DNA of 64,000 nucleotides from Spongiibacter marinus (GCF_016906995.1 NZ_JAFBBD010000001.1:434001-498000); one strand, 5' to 3'. Counted from the first letter of the stretch, positions 20,397-30,101 are shown. Numbers and translations: made by a program. Notes: a model not told the origin generated them from the sequence alone.

Positions 20397-21629
20397 ATGT
20401 CTGTAGATAATTGCTTGATTATTGGCGGTAGCCACGCGGGTGCGACCCTGGCTGCGTCACTAAGGCAGGAAGGTTGGTCTGGCAAAATAGCTCTTATTAG
20501 CGCCGAAGAATCCCTGCCGTATCATCGGCCGCCACTTTCAAAGAGTGCTTTGAATGGTGAAAAAGAGGGTAGCGAAATATTAATTCGTCCAGCCGATTTT
20601 TATAAGAAGGCTGACATTGATGTGGTGCTTGGGGCGCGTGTACTAAAAATTGACCGCGTGGATAAAAAAATAGCTCTCGAAGACGGGCGTGAGCTGTCAT
20701 ATAGCAAGCTGGCCTTAACTACCGGTGCCAGCGTACGGAGAATTAAACTTCCAGGCATTCATTTGCCGGGAGTGTGTTACCTGCGTGACCTTCAAGATGT
20801 TCATGAAATTCGTAAGTATATTGGCAATGGGCGGTCAGCGGTCGTTATCGGTGGTGGCTATATTGGCCTTGAGGCTGCAGCGTCGTTAAGGGCCGTTGGC
20901 ATGGACGTGACAGTACTAGAGGCATTGCCGCGAGTACTGGCTCGAGTGACATCGCCAGAGATCTCCGAATTCTATGCCAGGGTGCATCGCGAAGAGGGCA
21001 CTCGGGTACTCACAGATGTGTCCATTGATAGAGTCGCGGGGGAAGGCTCTGTGACCGGCGTTCACCTGGCCGATGGCAGTTACATTCCGGCCGACCTGGT
21101 ATTGGTTGGTATAGGGGTTTCCCCGGCGACTGGGCTTGCAGAAGCGGCTGGACTAGATGTGGACAATGGCATTGTTGTAGATGAGTTTGCCCAAACCAGT
21201 GATGAGGATATCGTTGCCGCGGGTGATTGCACCCGCCATTACAATCCGATCTATAAAACCACCCTGCGTTTGGAGTCAGTGCAAAATGCCAATGATCAGG
21301 CCAGGGTTGCTGCAAGGACAATATGTGGTAAGTATCAGCCATATCGTGCCTTGCCGTGGTTTTGGTCTGATCAATACGATGTAAAACTGCAGATTGCCGG
21401 ATCTTGCGCTGGTTTTGACAAGGTGGTCTTACGTGGTGATCCGAAAAGTGGTCGCAGCTTCGCTGCTTTCTATTTTAGTGGCGATACACTTTTGGCTGTG
21501 GATGCGATAAACCAACCTAAGGCATTCTTATTGGCCAAGCGATTTTTAAGTGAGGGAAAAACGGCGGATCCATTAAAGGTAGTGGATGAAACCGTTGATC
21601 TAAAAGACGTATTTTTCGACCCTAGATAG
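20397..21629 (+). CDS. FAD/NAD(P)H ferredoxin (rubredoxin-type) reductase
   Basis: 410 residues of the putidaredoxin-reductase family. Two Rossmann folds are visible: NCLIIGGSHAGATLAASLR at the N-terminus for FAD and SAVVIGGGYIGLEAAASLR at about 149-167 for NADH; then IVAAGDCTRH and the C-terminal dimerisation domain. It would reduce the [2Fe-2S] ferredoxin encoded at 8834 to feed the P450 at 9172, which otherwise has no reductase in the window. ATG 20397 follows GGGGG; a TTG at 20385 is less likely. It starts 13 bases after the isomerase-like gene. Confidence 0.9.
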   Translation: MSVDNCLIIGGSHAGATLAASLRQEGWSGKIALISAEESLPYHRPPLSKSALNGEKEGSEILIRPADFYKKADIDVVLGARVLKIDRVDKKIALEDGRELSYSKLALTTGASVRRIKLPGIHLPGVCYLRDLQDVHEIRKYIGNGRSAVVIGGGYIGLEAAASLRAVGMDVTVLEALPRVLARVTSPEISEFYARVHREEGTRVLTDVSIDRVAGEGSVTGVHLADGSYIPADLVLVGIGVSPATGLAEAAGLDVDNGIVVDEFAQTSDEDIVAAGDCTRHYNPIYKTTLRLESVQNANDQARVAARTICGKYQPYRALPWFWSDQYDVKLQIAGSCAGFDKVVLRGDPKSGRSFAAFYFSGDTLLAVDAINQPKAFLLAKRFLSEGKTADPLKVVDETVDLKDVFFDPR

Positions 21630-21804
21630 TGTCCGTGTGAAATAGGGCGCTATCTTGATGTCGCCCTTCGGTGTCGGGAGAAATTACCCTTCTTCGTATG
21701 TTGATCGAAAGCCAGCGAGATGCTTTCCATTTTCGGTATGCCCAATAACTACGCCGCGTTGTGTACAATGTGTGTAATTCCATGTGCATTTCTTGGCAGT
21801 TTCT

Positions 21805-23103
21805 ATGAGCGTCTCCAGTTACCGTATTGTCAACACGTGTTTCCAACTCGTGTGTTGGAAAAAACAGCTTCTTCGTGGTTTGGTTGTTCCTTTACTCATT
21901 CTTTCCCTTGTAGCCTGCGGTGGCAGCAGCAGTAGTAGTAATAGCGGTAGTGCAGGTTCAGGCAGCAGCCTACGGGCGTGGCCGGCCTCGCAACCCGGTG
22001 AAGATCCCCCGGCTGCGCCGGAGGAATTGGCGCCACTGATCACGAATTTGTCGCTGCTGTCAGCGGCCCTGCCGCGCGATGTGGCTGCCCGCCTGTTCGA
22101 CCCCGTTGCCCTCGGCTACACCATTAACGATATTAGCGACCCGGTGATTGTCGAGCACATGGTGCGATCAACCCTGGCGCAGGGGCAGGATGGCTCGCGC
22201 ATAGAGCACGCTTACCACTGGTACGGTCACCCTTACGAAAACCCCAATGTGGCGCTGGTGCCGGTGGAATTTAATAACCGCTACGGCACTCGTCTGCACG
22301 GTGAAATCGTGCTGCCCAAACAGGGTTTGGTACCGCCTACGCAGGGGCCGTTCCCGGTGATTGTTGCCCTGCAGGGCTTAAACACCAACACCGCCATGTA
22401 TCGTTGGTGGCACCGCCTGTTCGCCGACAATGGCTATGTAGTGTTCGCCTTCGACTTCAGCGGCCAGGGCCGCTCGGATGATGCCGGCGAGTCCGACCCG
22501 GACAACAACTTGCACGATGCCCAAGATGCCATTCGCTACTTGTTTGAAGACTCGCCCGTGGCCGCCGCGTTGGATGCCGACCGGCTGGGCGTGATTGGCC
22601 ATAGCATGGGCGCGGCTGCGGCGCTACGCGTGCAGGAACAAGAGGCCGCCGATGCCGCCGAGCCCAACCCGGTTCGCGTTCGCGCGGTTGTGGCGGCGGC
22701 GCCAGTATTCGAGTCGGTCACCGCCAGTCCGATACCGGTGATGATCCAAACCGGCGATCACGATGGCCCCATTGCGCCACTGCCCTTTGTGAACCCCGCC
22801 GTGGTGCGCCCGCTCTACGACAGCCTGAGTAGCGACCGCGCCTTTATTGTTGCCGAGGCAGCCAGTCATGCGCAGCACACTAATTATCCCTTGCTGCCCA
22901 CCTCAACCTGGGGTCGCGAAATTGCCGCGAACTACTCGCTGGCATGGATGGAGTACTACCTAAACAACAATACTCAGGCGCTGTTGACCCTGCTTGGCGG
23001 CCATCCGCATTTGTCGTATTTGCACGACAGCCTGGTGCGTATTGGCGACAGCGAGCAAAGCTACCGCGGCAATGGTTTGGCGCCGTCAGGCGACGAGCTG
23101 TAG
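21805..23103 (+). CDS. Alpha/beta-hydrolase lipoprotein
   Basis: About 432 residues. The N-terminus has a hydrophobic segment ending in the lipobox LVAC followed by GGSSSSS, a lipid-anchored, Ser/Gly-linker start. The rest is an alpha/beta hydrolase: IVALQGLNTN (oxyanion region), FDFSGQGRSDD, the nucleophile elbow GHSMG with Ser, a possible acid in QTGDHDG, and a late His in SHAQHTNYP. It may be a secreted esterase or dienelactone-hydrolase relative. The start is uncertain: ATG 21805 or a GTG close to the signal peptide. Ser-rich linker and high GC mark the return to host-like composition. Confidence 0.75.
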   Translation: MSVSSYRIVNTCFQLVCWKKQLLRGLVVPLLILSLVACGGSSSSSNSGSAGSGSSLRAWPASQPGEDPPAAPEELAPLITNLSLLSAALPRDVAARLFDPVALGYTINDISDPVIVEHMVRSTLAQGQDGSRIEHAYHWYGHPYENPNVALVPVEFNNRYGTRLHGEIVLPKQGLVPPTQGPFPVIVALQGLNTNTAMYRWWHRLFADNGYVVFAFDFSGQGRSDDAGESDPDNNLHDAQDAIRYLFEDSPVAAALDADRLGVIGHSMGAAAALRVQEQEAADAAEPNPVRVRAVVAAAPVFESVTASPIPVMIQTGDHDGPIAPLPFVNPAVVRPLYDSLSSDRAFIVAEAASHAQHTNYPLLPTSTWGREIAANYSLAWMEYYLNNNTQALLTLLGGHPHLSYLHDSLVRIGDSEQSYRGNGLAPSGDEL

Positions 23104-23163
23104 CGACCAATATTGCGTATGATGGTCGGCGCACCGCAACAGACTGAATAAGGAAGCATCACC

Positions 23164-23892
23164 GTGTCGCTAATGTTTGAAGAAATCGACAGCCAGGACT
23201 CTGCCCTGGGTGAAATTTCCCTGCGTCGGCGGCGCATTCCCGCATTGGGTGAGCGCGATATTTACGAGGTAAAACTGGGCGACGAGTTTCTGATGTCGAG
23301 CATGTTTTACGATGCCGAGGAAGCCCTGTCGACCCTGGGCTTAGCCGCTGTGCAGGGCGAAAACCTCAGCGTGGTGGTGGGCGGCCTGGGCCTTGGTTAC
23401 ACCGCCGTTAAAGCCCTGGAAGACGCGCGAATTGATGAGTTGTTTATCGTGGAGGCGCTGGACACGGTGATCGGCTGGCACCGCGACGAAAAAGTGCCGC
23501 TGGGTAAAATTCTCAACGCCGATAGCCGCAACCGCTATGTGCTGGGCAGCTTTTTTGAGCTGGCCACCCAGCCCGAACTTGGCTTTGACCCGGCGGTACC
23601 CGGCAAGCGTTTCGACGCCATATTATTGGATATCGATCACTCGCCGTCGGAGTTTCTCAACGCCGCCAACGCCGGTTTTTATACCACGCAAAACCTCTCG
23701 CTAATGGCTAGCCAGCTCAAGCCCGGTGGCGTGTTTGCCATGTGGTCGCAAAATCTGCCCGACGCCGAATTTGAAGCGCTGCTAGGCAGCGTATTCGCTA
23801 GCGTGGCGTCCCACGTGGTGTCGTTTTACAACCCCTTCCAAAATACCGAGTCCACCAACTCGGTGTATGTGTGCACCGTGGCGGCCGAGTAG
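23164..23892 (+). CDS. Spermidine-synthase-like (SAM-fold) protein
   Basis: 242 residues. VVVGGLGLGYTAVKALED (about 76-93) is the nucleotide-binding glycine loop of the Rossmann methyltransferase fold, followed by FIVEALD and FDAILLDIDHSP, and the late KPGGVFAMWSQN. It is closest to the spermidine synthase/SAM-dependent fold, but I cannot confirm polyamine synthesis. GTG 23164 is set by AAGGAAG 7 bases upstream. It stands apart from neighbours of other functions. Confidence 0.78.
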   Translation: MSLMFEEIDSQDSALGEISLRRRRIPALGERDIYEVKLGDEFLMSSMFYDAEEALSTLGLAAVQGENLSVVVGGLGLGYTAVKALEDARIDELFIVEALDTVIGWHRDEKVPLGKILNADSRNRYVLGSFFELATQPELGFDPAVPGKRFDAILLDIDHSPSEFLNAANAGFYTTQNLSLMASQLKPGGVFAMWSQNLPDAEFEALLGSVFASVASHVVSFYNPFQNTESTNSVYVCTVAAE

Positions 23893-23912
23893 TCGTTAAC
23901 CAGGGCAGCAAT

Positions 23913-24347
23913 ATGTTTGAAATTCGCTTTACCGAAACCGTGGCGGCCCCGGCCGAAAAAGTCTGGCAGGTTCTACTCGATACCGCCCACTACGCCGTAT
24001 GGAATCCGTTTATCGTGGCCTGCAAATCCAGCTTTGTTGTGGGCGAGCCTATTTTTATGCAGGTACAACTGCTGCCCTCGCGGTGTATTTCTCAAACCGA
24101 AACCATCCGCGCAAACACGGCGGCCGAATACCTGGAGTACGGCATTCAATTGCCGCTGGGCCTTTTATCCAGTTCGCGCCAGCACCGCCTAACAGCGTTG
24201 GATAACAGCAGCTGCCGCTATGAATCGGTGTTTATCCTGCGCGGCGGGCTGTCGCCGCTGGTGCGCCTGCTATTGGGCAAGCACTTGGCGCGCGGCTTTC
24301 AGGGCATGACTCGCGGCCTGGTTCGCCGTGCTGAAGCGTTGACGTAA
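23913..24347 (+). CDS. SRPBCC / polyketide-cyclase-like lipid-binding protein
   Basis: 144 residues of the START/SRPBCC fold: FTETVAAPAEKVWQVLLDTAHYAVWNPFI is the typical first helix-strand unit, followed by strands and the long C-terminal helix (GFQGMTRGLVRRAEALT). The family binds hydrophobic ligands. The start ATG 23913 fits the fold; the frame runs back to 23871 inside the previous gene, without support. 20 bases after the spermidine-synthase-like gene. Confidence 0.8.
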   Translation: MFEIRFTETVAAPAEKVWQVLLDTAHYAVWNPFIVACKSSFVVGEPIFMQVQLLPSRCISQTETIRANTAAEYLEYGIQLPLGLLSSSRQHRLTALDNSSCRYESVFILRGGLSPLVRLLLGKHLARGFQGMTRGLVRRAEALT

Positions 24348-24365
24348 CTAACGCACCCCGTAAAT

Positions 24366-24971
24366 GTGAGGAGCAAGGCCATTAAAGCTATCTGGATTGT
24401 GGTGTTTACGGCGGTGTTGCTGTGGTCGGGTATTGGGCCCCACGACCCCTTTACCTGGCTGTTGGAAGTCGCGCCCGCGGTTATTGGCGTCGTTGTTATG
24501 GCGGCAACATACCGGCAGTTTCCGCTCACGCCGCTGCTCTATACGCTGATTTTATTGCACTGCGTGATACTGATGGTCGGCGGCCACTACACCTATGCCG
24601 AAGTGCCCGGCTTTGATGGTTGGTTTGGCAGCGAGCGCAATAACTACGACAAAATTGGCCACTTCTTTCAGGGTTTTGTGCCCGCTGTCTTGGCGCGGGA
24701 AATCTTTATTCGCAAAAAGGCGGTGAACGGCAGCCGCTGGTTGGCACTGTTTGTGGTGGCTATCTGCCTCGCGTTTAGCGCCTTCTACGAACTTATCGAA
24801 TGGTGGGTGGCCGAGCTAAGCGGTGAAGGCGCGGAAGCCTTCCTTGGCACCCAAGGTTATGAGTGGGACACCCAGTCGGATATGGCACTGGCGTTGGTCG
24901 GTGCCATCACGTCGCTGGTTTGCTTGTCGCGCTGCCATGACCGTCAGTTGGTGGGTGGCCGATTTGTGTAG
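24366..24971 (+). CDS. YjdF-like DUF2238 membrane protein
   Basis: 201 residues with about six hydrophobic segments and the DUF2238 signature: HYTYAEVP, RNNYDKIGHFFQGFVPA, FSAFYELIEWWVAEL, EWDTQSDMALALVGA. Function unknown; predicted inner membrane. GTG 24366 starts the frame 18 bases after the previous stop, so the two may be co-translated. Confidence 0.85.
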   Translation: MRSKAIKAIWIVVFTAVLLWSGIGPHDPFTWLLEVAPAVIGVVVMAATYRQFPLTPLLYTLILLHCVILMVGGHYTYAEVPGFDGWFGSERNNYDKIGHFFQGFVPAVLAREIFIRKKAVNGSRWLALFVVAICLAFSAFYELIEWWVAELSGEGAEAFLGTQGYEWDTQSDMALALVGAITSLVCLSRCHDRQLVGGRFV

Positions 24972-25093
24972 TCGCTGGGTGTTGGTTCACTGAGCTTTTC
25001 CATTTATAGCAAGTACTTACGTTCACCGCGCTGGTCGCGGTGGGCGGCATTCGTTACCATTCTCCTGTCGCCACGGTATTGAAGGGATCATCG

Positions 25094-26455
25094 GTGTCTT
25101 TAGAAGTCATTATCCTTGCAGCGGGTCAGGGTACTCGTATGCGTTCGGCCTTACCCAAAGTGTTGCACCCATTGGCGGGCAAGCCGATGTTGCAGCACGC
25201 CATCGATGCGGCCGCGCAAACTGATCCGGCCGCTATTCATGTGGTGGTGGGACACGGCGCCGAGCAGGTGAAGGCCGGGGTTTCGCACCCCAACTTACAG
25301 TGGGCCTTGCAGGCGGAGCAGAAGGGCACGGGTCACGCGGTGGCTCAGGGCTTGGCCGCGGTAGCCGAGGATGCCACGGTGTTGATTACCTACGGCGACG
25401 TGCCGCTGGTGCGCCCCGAAACCTTGCAGGCCATGGTTGCCCGCTGCCGCGACACGTTGGTGTTGCTCACCGCCACGCTGGACGACCCCACTGGTTATGG
25501 TCGCATTATTCGCAATACCGACGGTGCGGTGCAGGCCATTGTTGAGCAAAAAGATGCCAGCCCCGAGCAACTCGCCGTTCGGGAAGTGAACACCGGCATG
25601 ATGGCCCTTCCTGCCAAGTACCTGCGTGAGTGGCTGCCTGCGCTGTCGGCTGACAATGCGCAAGGCGAGTACTACCTAACAGATATTATTGCCATGGCGG
25701 TGGCGGCGGGAGTTGCCGTTGACGTGGCTCAGCCCGAGGCGCTGTGGGAAGTGGAGGGCGTGAACAATCGTCTGCAACTCAATGCGCTGGAGCGCCAGTA
25801 CCAGCGCTTGATCGCCGAGCAACTAATGACCGACGGCGCCACCCTGGCCGACGCCCAACGTATTGATGTGCGCGGCACGCTGTCCATCGGTCAGGATGTC
25901 AGCATTGATGTGAACTGTGTGTTTGAAGGCGAAGTTGAGCTGGGTGACGGCGTAGAAATTGGCCCCAACTGCGTGATCAGCAACAGCCGCGTGGCGGCGG
26001 GTACGGTCATCAAGGCCAACTCGGTGTTAGAAGATGCGGTGGTCGGTCAGCAGTGCACCATTGGCCCCTTTGCGCGTTTGCGCCCTGGCACTGTGCTGGC
26101 CGATGCAGCGCGCATTGGCAATTTTGTGGAAACCAAAAACGCGCAGGTGGGTGAGGGCAGCAAAATCAATCACCTTAGCTATGTTGGCGATGCCAGCCTT
26201 GGCGCGGGCGTAAATATTGGTGCGGGAACCATTACCTGCAACTATGATGGAGTGAACAAATCTCGCACCGAGATTGGCGATGGTGCCTTTGTCGGCTCCA
26301 ATACCGCGCTGGTCGCGCCGGTGTCGGTGGGCGAGGGCGCGACGGTGGCGGCGGGCTCAACCATCACCGGAAATGTCGCCGACGGCGAACTGGGCGTTGC
26401 CCGTGGCCGCCAACGCAATATCAAGGGCTGGAAGCGGCCCGTTAAAACATCCTGA
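25094..26455 (+). CDS. glmU: Bifunctional UDP-GlcNAc pyrophosphorylase / GlcN-1-P acetyltransferase
   Basis: 453 residues. The N-terminal uridyltransferase has LAAGQGTRMRSALPK (about 7-21); the C-terminal left-handed beta-helix has hexapeptide repeats and the acetyltransferase motifs RLRPGTVLADAARIGNFVETK and NYDGVNKSRTEIGD. It makes UDP-GlcNAc for peptidoglycan and lipid A. GTG 25094 follows GAAGGGA with 7-base spacing; the frame's earlier start at 25040 is not supported. In relatives it follows atpC directly; here it is 20.8 kb away. Confidence 0.97.
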   Translation: MSLEVIILAAGQGTRMRSALPKVLHPLAGKPMLQHAIDAAAQTDPAAIHVVVGHGAEQVKAGVSHPNLQWALQAEQKGTGHAVAQGLAAVAEDATVLITYGDVPLVRPETLQAMVARCRDTLVLLTATLDDPTGYGRIIRNTDGAVQAIVEQKDASPEQLAVREVNTGMMALPAKYLREWLPALSADNAQGEYYLTDIIAMAVAAGVAVDVAQPEALWEVEGVNNRLQLNALERQYQRLIAEQLMTDGATLADAQRIDVRGTLSIGQDVSIDVNCVFEGEVELGDGVEIGPNCVISNSRVAAGTVIKANSVLEDAVVGQQCTIGPFARLRPGTVLADAARIGNFVETKNAQVGEGSKINHLSYVGDASLGAGVNIGAGTITCNYDGVNKSRTEIGDGAFVGSNTALVAPVSVGEGATVAAGSTITGNVADGELGVARGRQRNIKGWKRPVKTS

Positions 26456-26481
26456 TCGCTACTATTTATTAGGGCTCGAAT

Positions 26482-28311
26482 ATGTGTGGAATCGTCGGTG
26501 CTGTTGCCCAACGAGAAGTTGCTGGAATTCTGCTAGAGGGCTTGCGTCGCCTGGAATACCGGGGCTACGACTCAGCCGGTATGGCGGTTATCTCAGCCAA
26601 TGGCGACAACGACTGCCGCAAGCGTGTGGGTAAAGTCGAGGCGCTGGCACAGGCGCTGGGCGAGCAGCCGCTGCCGGGCCACACTGGCATTGCCCACACC
26701 CGCTGGGCCACCCACGGCGAACCCTCGGAAGCCAATGCCCACCCCCACAATTCCGGCAAGCTGTCGCTGGTACACAACGGCATTATCGAAAACCATGAAG
26801 CGCTGCGCAGCAAACTCAAAGCGCTGGGCTATACCTTTTTATCGGCCACCGACACGGAAACCATCGTTCATTTGGTCCACCACTATTACCAACAGCAGCG
26901 CGACCTGCTCGGCGCGGTCAAGCTGGCGGTAACGGAGTTGGAGGGTGCCTATGGTCTGGCCGTTATCCACGCCGACCAACCCGACAAACTGGTGTGTGCG
27001 CGCAAGGGCAGCCCACTGGTCATTGGTATGGGTATTGGCGAGAACTTTATCGCCTCTGACCAACTGGCGCTGCGCCAGGTGACCGATCGCTTTGTGTATC
27101 TGGAAGAGGGCGATATTGCCGAAGTGACCGTTGGTCACTACCGCATTTGGAATGCCGACCTGGAGCCGGTCACCCGCGAAGTCAGCCAGATCGATGCCGC
27201 CGCGGAATCCGCCGACAAGGGCCATTACCGCCACTACATGCTCAAGGAAATCTACGAGCAGCCCACGGTTATTCAGCGCTCACTGGCGGGGCGACTGGGC
27301 AGCAAAAAAGTGCTGGCCGAGGCGATGGGGCCGCGCGCCAACGACATTTTGCAGTCGGTATCCTCGGTGCAGATTGTGGCCTGTGGTACCAGCTATCACG
27401 CAGGCATGGTCGCCAAGTATTGGATCGAAGGCATCGCCGGTGTGCCTTGCCGGGTCGAAGTTGCCAGCGAGTTTCGCTACCGCAAATTCAAAGTGCAGGA
27501 AAACACCCTGTTCGTCACCATCAGTCAGTCCGGTGAAACGGCCGATACGCTGGCCGCCCTGCGGCTGGCCAAAACCCTTGGTTACAGCGCCAGCCTCACC
27601 ATCTGCAATGTGGCGCTCAGCTCGCTGGTACGCGAGTCCGATCTCTATTTAATGACCGAGGCCGGCCCGGAAATCGGTGTGGCATCGACCAAGGCCTTCA
27701 CCACCCAGCTGGTGGCACTGTTGCTGCTTACTGTTGCGCTGGGTCGCCACCACGACCTCACCGAAGAGGAAGAGCAAAGCATTGTTGCCGCCTTGCACCA
27801 ACTGCCCGCTCGACTCGACGAAACCCTGACCCTGGATGCAGCGATCCAGCAAATGTCAGAAGCCTTTGCCGACAAGCACCACGCCTTATTTCTGGGGCGC
27901 GGTGCGCAGTGGCCGGTGGCGATGGAAGGTGCGCTTAAGCTGAAGGAAATTTCTTATATCCACGCCGAAAGTTATCCCGCTGGCGAGCTTAAACACGGTC
28001 CGCTGGCGCTGGTGGACAGCGACATGCCGGTTATCGCTGTGGCCCCCAATGACGAGCTGCTGGAAAAGCTGAAATCCAATCTTCAAGAAGTGCAGGCGCG
28101 CGGCGGACAGCTCTTTGTTTTCGCCGACAAAGCCGCTGGCTTTAGCCCCGAGCCCAGCTTGCAGATTATTGAGCTGCCCCATGTCAGCGATATCGTCGCA
28201 CCGATTTTGTACACCATTCCTCTGCAACTGCTGAGCTACCACGTGGCGATTTTAAAAGGCACCGATGTTGATCAGCCGAGAAACCTCGCCAAGTCGGTAA
28301 CGGTGGAGTAA
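26482..28311 (+). CDS. glmS: Glutamine--fructose-6-phosphate aminotransferase
   Basis: 609 residues. The N-terminal nucleophile Cys2 (MCGIVGAV) of the glutaminase domain is present, with [10 protein letters not shown] and the C-terminal SIS isomerase domains ([19 protein letters not shown]-type region STKAFTTQ). It makes GlcN-6-P, the entry step to UDP-GlcNAc, paired with glmU 26 bases upstream. The last residues, NLAKSVTVE, are the coding part of the Tn7 attachment target. Confidence 0.98.
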   Translation: MCGIVGAVAQREVAGILLEGLRRLEYRGYDSAGMAVISANGDNDCRKRVGKVEALAQALGEQPLPGHTGIAHTRWATHGEPSEANAHPHNSGKLSLVHNGIIENHEALRSKLKALGYTFLSATDTETIVHLVHHYYQQQRDLLGAVKLAVTELEGAYGLAVIHADQPDKLVCARKGSPLVIGMGIGENFIASDQLALRQVTDRFVYLEEGDIAEVTVGHYRIWNADLEPVTREVSQIDAAAESADKGHYRHYMLKEIYEQPTVIQRSLAGRLGSKKVLAEAMGPRANDILQSVSSVQIVACGTSYHAGMVAKYWIEGIAGVPCRVEVASEFRYRKFKVQENTLFVTISQSGETADTLAALRLAKTLGYSASLTICNVALSSLVRESDLYLMTEAGPEIGVASTKAFTTQLVALLLLTVALGRHHDLTEEEEQSIVAALHQLPARLDETLTLDAAIQQMSEAFADKHHALFLGRGAQWPVAMEGALKLKEISYIHAESYPAGELKHGPLALVDSDMPVIAVAPNDELLEKLKSNLQEVQARGGQLFVFADKAAGFSPEPSLQIIELPHVSDIVAPILYTIPLQLLSYHVAILKGTDVDQPRNLAKSVTVE

Positions 28312-28340
28312 GCGCGCTTAACGGCGTTCTCGCTCACGGC
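28273..28340 (+). other. Empty Tn7 attachment site (attTn7) at the glmS 3' end
   Basis: The last 13 codons of glmS (28273-28311) match the sequence TnsD recognises; Tn7 would insert about 25 bases after the stop. The next 100 bases show no Tn7 ends or tns genes, only a short gap and the zinc-ribbon gene. So the site is present and unoccupied. Known biology plus sequence reading. Confidence 0.65.
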
Positions 28341-28413
28341 GCGGTGACCCGGCCGTGCAGTGGGTTGGAGTCACACCGCTTTTTTATATTCACTAGGTGT
28401 TTTACAGGCCGCT

Positions 28414-28695
28414 ATGAAAAGAAGATGCCCACACTGCAAAGAGACGTGCATCGCCCCGCAAGACTTTAAAGTGGGCGTCTTACATCGCTGTCCGCGCTGT
28501 CAGACCGGGGTGGAAGTGGGGAGGTTTTATACGGTGGCGCTATCACTGGTTCTGGCGTTGCTCTGCGCCTACTTTTTCAGTGTGGGTAAGCCAGAGGTGG
28601 GATTTTTGCTCTTTACCCTAATACTATTCAGGGCGTTTTATTCAAAAGCGGTGGATGCCCTTTTTCTGCCCTTACAAAAAAGTGTGGATAATTAG
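28414..28695 (+). CDS. Small zinc-ribbon membrane protein, unrecognised
   Basis: 93 residues from ATG 28414: an N-terminal zinc ribbon with CPHC (about 5-8) and CPRC (about 28-31) pairs, then two hydrophobic helices (YTVALSLVLALLCAYFF and PEVGFLLFTLILFRAFY). The upstream in-frame ATG at 28360 would add 18 residues with no ribosome-binding site. Function unknown. Confidence 0.65.
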   Translation: MKRRCPHCKETCIAPQDFKVGVLHRCPRCQTGVEVGRFYTVALSLVLALLCAYFFSVGKPEVGFLLFTLILFRAFYSKAVDALFLPLQKSVDN

Positions 28696-28805
28696 CATTT
28701 GGCTCATTGCCTAAGTTGTTGTTTTTCTAAGCGGCCTCGGCGCTGGTAGGCCGTATTTATCACAGTTAGATAAATAAAATAAATGGTAGGGATTTCCTCT
28801 GTTTA

Positions 28806-28833
28806 TTGTATTGATGTCGGTACTCGTTATAGT
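28806..28833 (+). promoter_or_regulatory. Possible sigma-70 promoter for the thiolase gene
   Basis: TATAGT at 28828-28833 matches the -10 box in five of six positions; TTGTAT at 28806-28811 is a weak -35 with a 16-base spacer. It lies 78 bases before the thiolase ATG in an otherwise empty 215-base gap. Confidence 0.35.
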
Positions 28834-28910
28834 AGCGCCTACCTTGCGACGCCCTGGCGCAGTGCTGGTGGGGTCTGTACGCTACCGTTGACTAAACAGG
28901 AGAGAATTTC

Positions 28911-30092
28911 ATGACCCAAGATGTTGTTGTATTGAGCGCGGCCCGTTCGGGCATTGGGACTTACGGTGGCGGCCTGAGCGGTATCGAGCCCCATGAGTTG
29001 GGCGGCCAGATTATGAAGGCGGCCATTGATCGCTCTTCTGTTGATCCTCAGAACATTAACTACGTGACAGTGGGTAACTGTATTCCCACTGACTCTCGCT
29101 ATGCCTACGTGGCGCGTGTGGCGTCAATTCAGGCTGGCCTGCCGATGGATTCCGTGGCGATGGGTGTAAACCGCCTGTGTAGCTCGGGCCTGCAAGCCAT
29201 TGTCACCACTGCCCAAAACATTATGTTGGGTGATTGCGACTACGGTATTGGCGGTGGTGTGGAAGTCATGTCGCGCAGCGCTTACTTGTCGCCCACCATG
29301 CGCAACGGTGCACGCATGGGCAATGTAGAAATGCTCGACGCGATGACCTCGGCGTTGACCGACCCCTTCGGTGTGGGCCACATGGGCATTACCGCTGAAA
29401 ACCTGGCAGACAAATGGGAGATCAGCCGCGAAGAGCAAGACGCCTTTGCTGCCGAGTCTCACCGCCGCGCTGCCGCTGCCATTGAAGCGGGTTACTTCAA
29501 AGAGCAAATCGCGCCCGTCACGCTGAAAACCCGCAAGGGTGAAGTGGTTTTCGATACCGATGAGCACGTGAAGCCCGGCACCACCGTCGACACGCTGGCG
29601 AAACTGCGCCCCGCCTTTAAAAAGGATGGCTCGGTAACCGCGGGCAACTCGTCGGGTTTGAATGACGGTGCTGCGTTTATGGTCTTGGCTTCTGCCGAAG
29701 CGGCGGAGAAAGCGGGTCAAAAGCCGATTGCACGCATCGTGTCCTACGCGGTAGCCGGTGTTCCTAACGACGTGATGGGTGAGGGCCCGATCCCAGCATC
29801 TACGAAAGCTTTGGAGAAGGCCGGTCTGTCAGTGGCAGACATGGATGTGATCGAATCCAACGAAGCCTTCGCTTCGCAGGCCCTAGCGGTGGCTAAAGGT
29901 CTGGGTCTGGACTTGAGCAAGACCAACCCCAACGGTGGTGCCATTGCACTGGGTCACCCAGTAGGTTGTTCTGGCGCGTTCATCGCCACTAAGGCGATCT
30001 ACGAGCTGCAGCGCACCGGTGGTAAATATGCGCTGGTCACCATGTGTATTGGTGGTGGTCAGGGTATCGCGGTTATCTTCGAGCGCGTATAA
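28911..30092 (+). CDS. Acetyl-CoA acetyltransferase (beta-ketothiolase)
   Basis: 393-residue thiolase. The acylated Cys is in NRLCSSGLQAI (about 88-98), His in GHPVGCSGAF and the second Cys in MCIGGGQG near the C-terminus. It condenses two acetyl-CoA or cleaves 3-ketoacyl-CoA. No phaB/phaC or fad genes adjoin it, so the pathway (PHB or beta-oxidation) is not decided. AGGAGAG ribosome-binding site. Confidence 0.94.
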   Translation: MTQDVVVLSAARSGIGTYGGGLSGIEPHELGGQIMKAAIDRSSVDPQNINYVTVGNCIPTDSRYAYVARVASIQAGLPMDSVAMGVNRLCSSGLQAIVTTAQNIMLGDCDYGIGGGVEVMSRSAYLSPTMRNGARMGNVEMLDAMTSALTDPFGVGHMGITAENLADKWEISREEQDAFAAESHRRAAAAIEAGYFKEQIAPVTLKTRKGEVVFDTDEHVKPGTTVDTLAKLRPAFKKDGSVTAGNSSGLNDGAAFMVLASAEAAEKAGQKPIARIVSYAVAGVPNDVMGEGPIPASTKALEKAGLSVADMDVIESNEAFASQALAVAKGLGLDLSKTNPNGGAIALGHPVGCSGAFIATKAIYELQRTGGKYALVTMCIGGGQGIAVIFERV

Positions 30093-30101
30093 GCCTTTCA
30101 A

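Noticed and set aside
28312-28413. Tn7 or other transposon at the glmS attachment site
   Set aside because: No terminal repeats or tns genes follow; only the zinc-ribbon gene.
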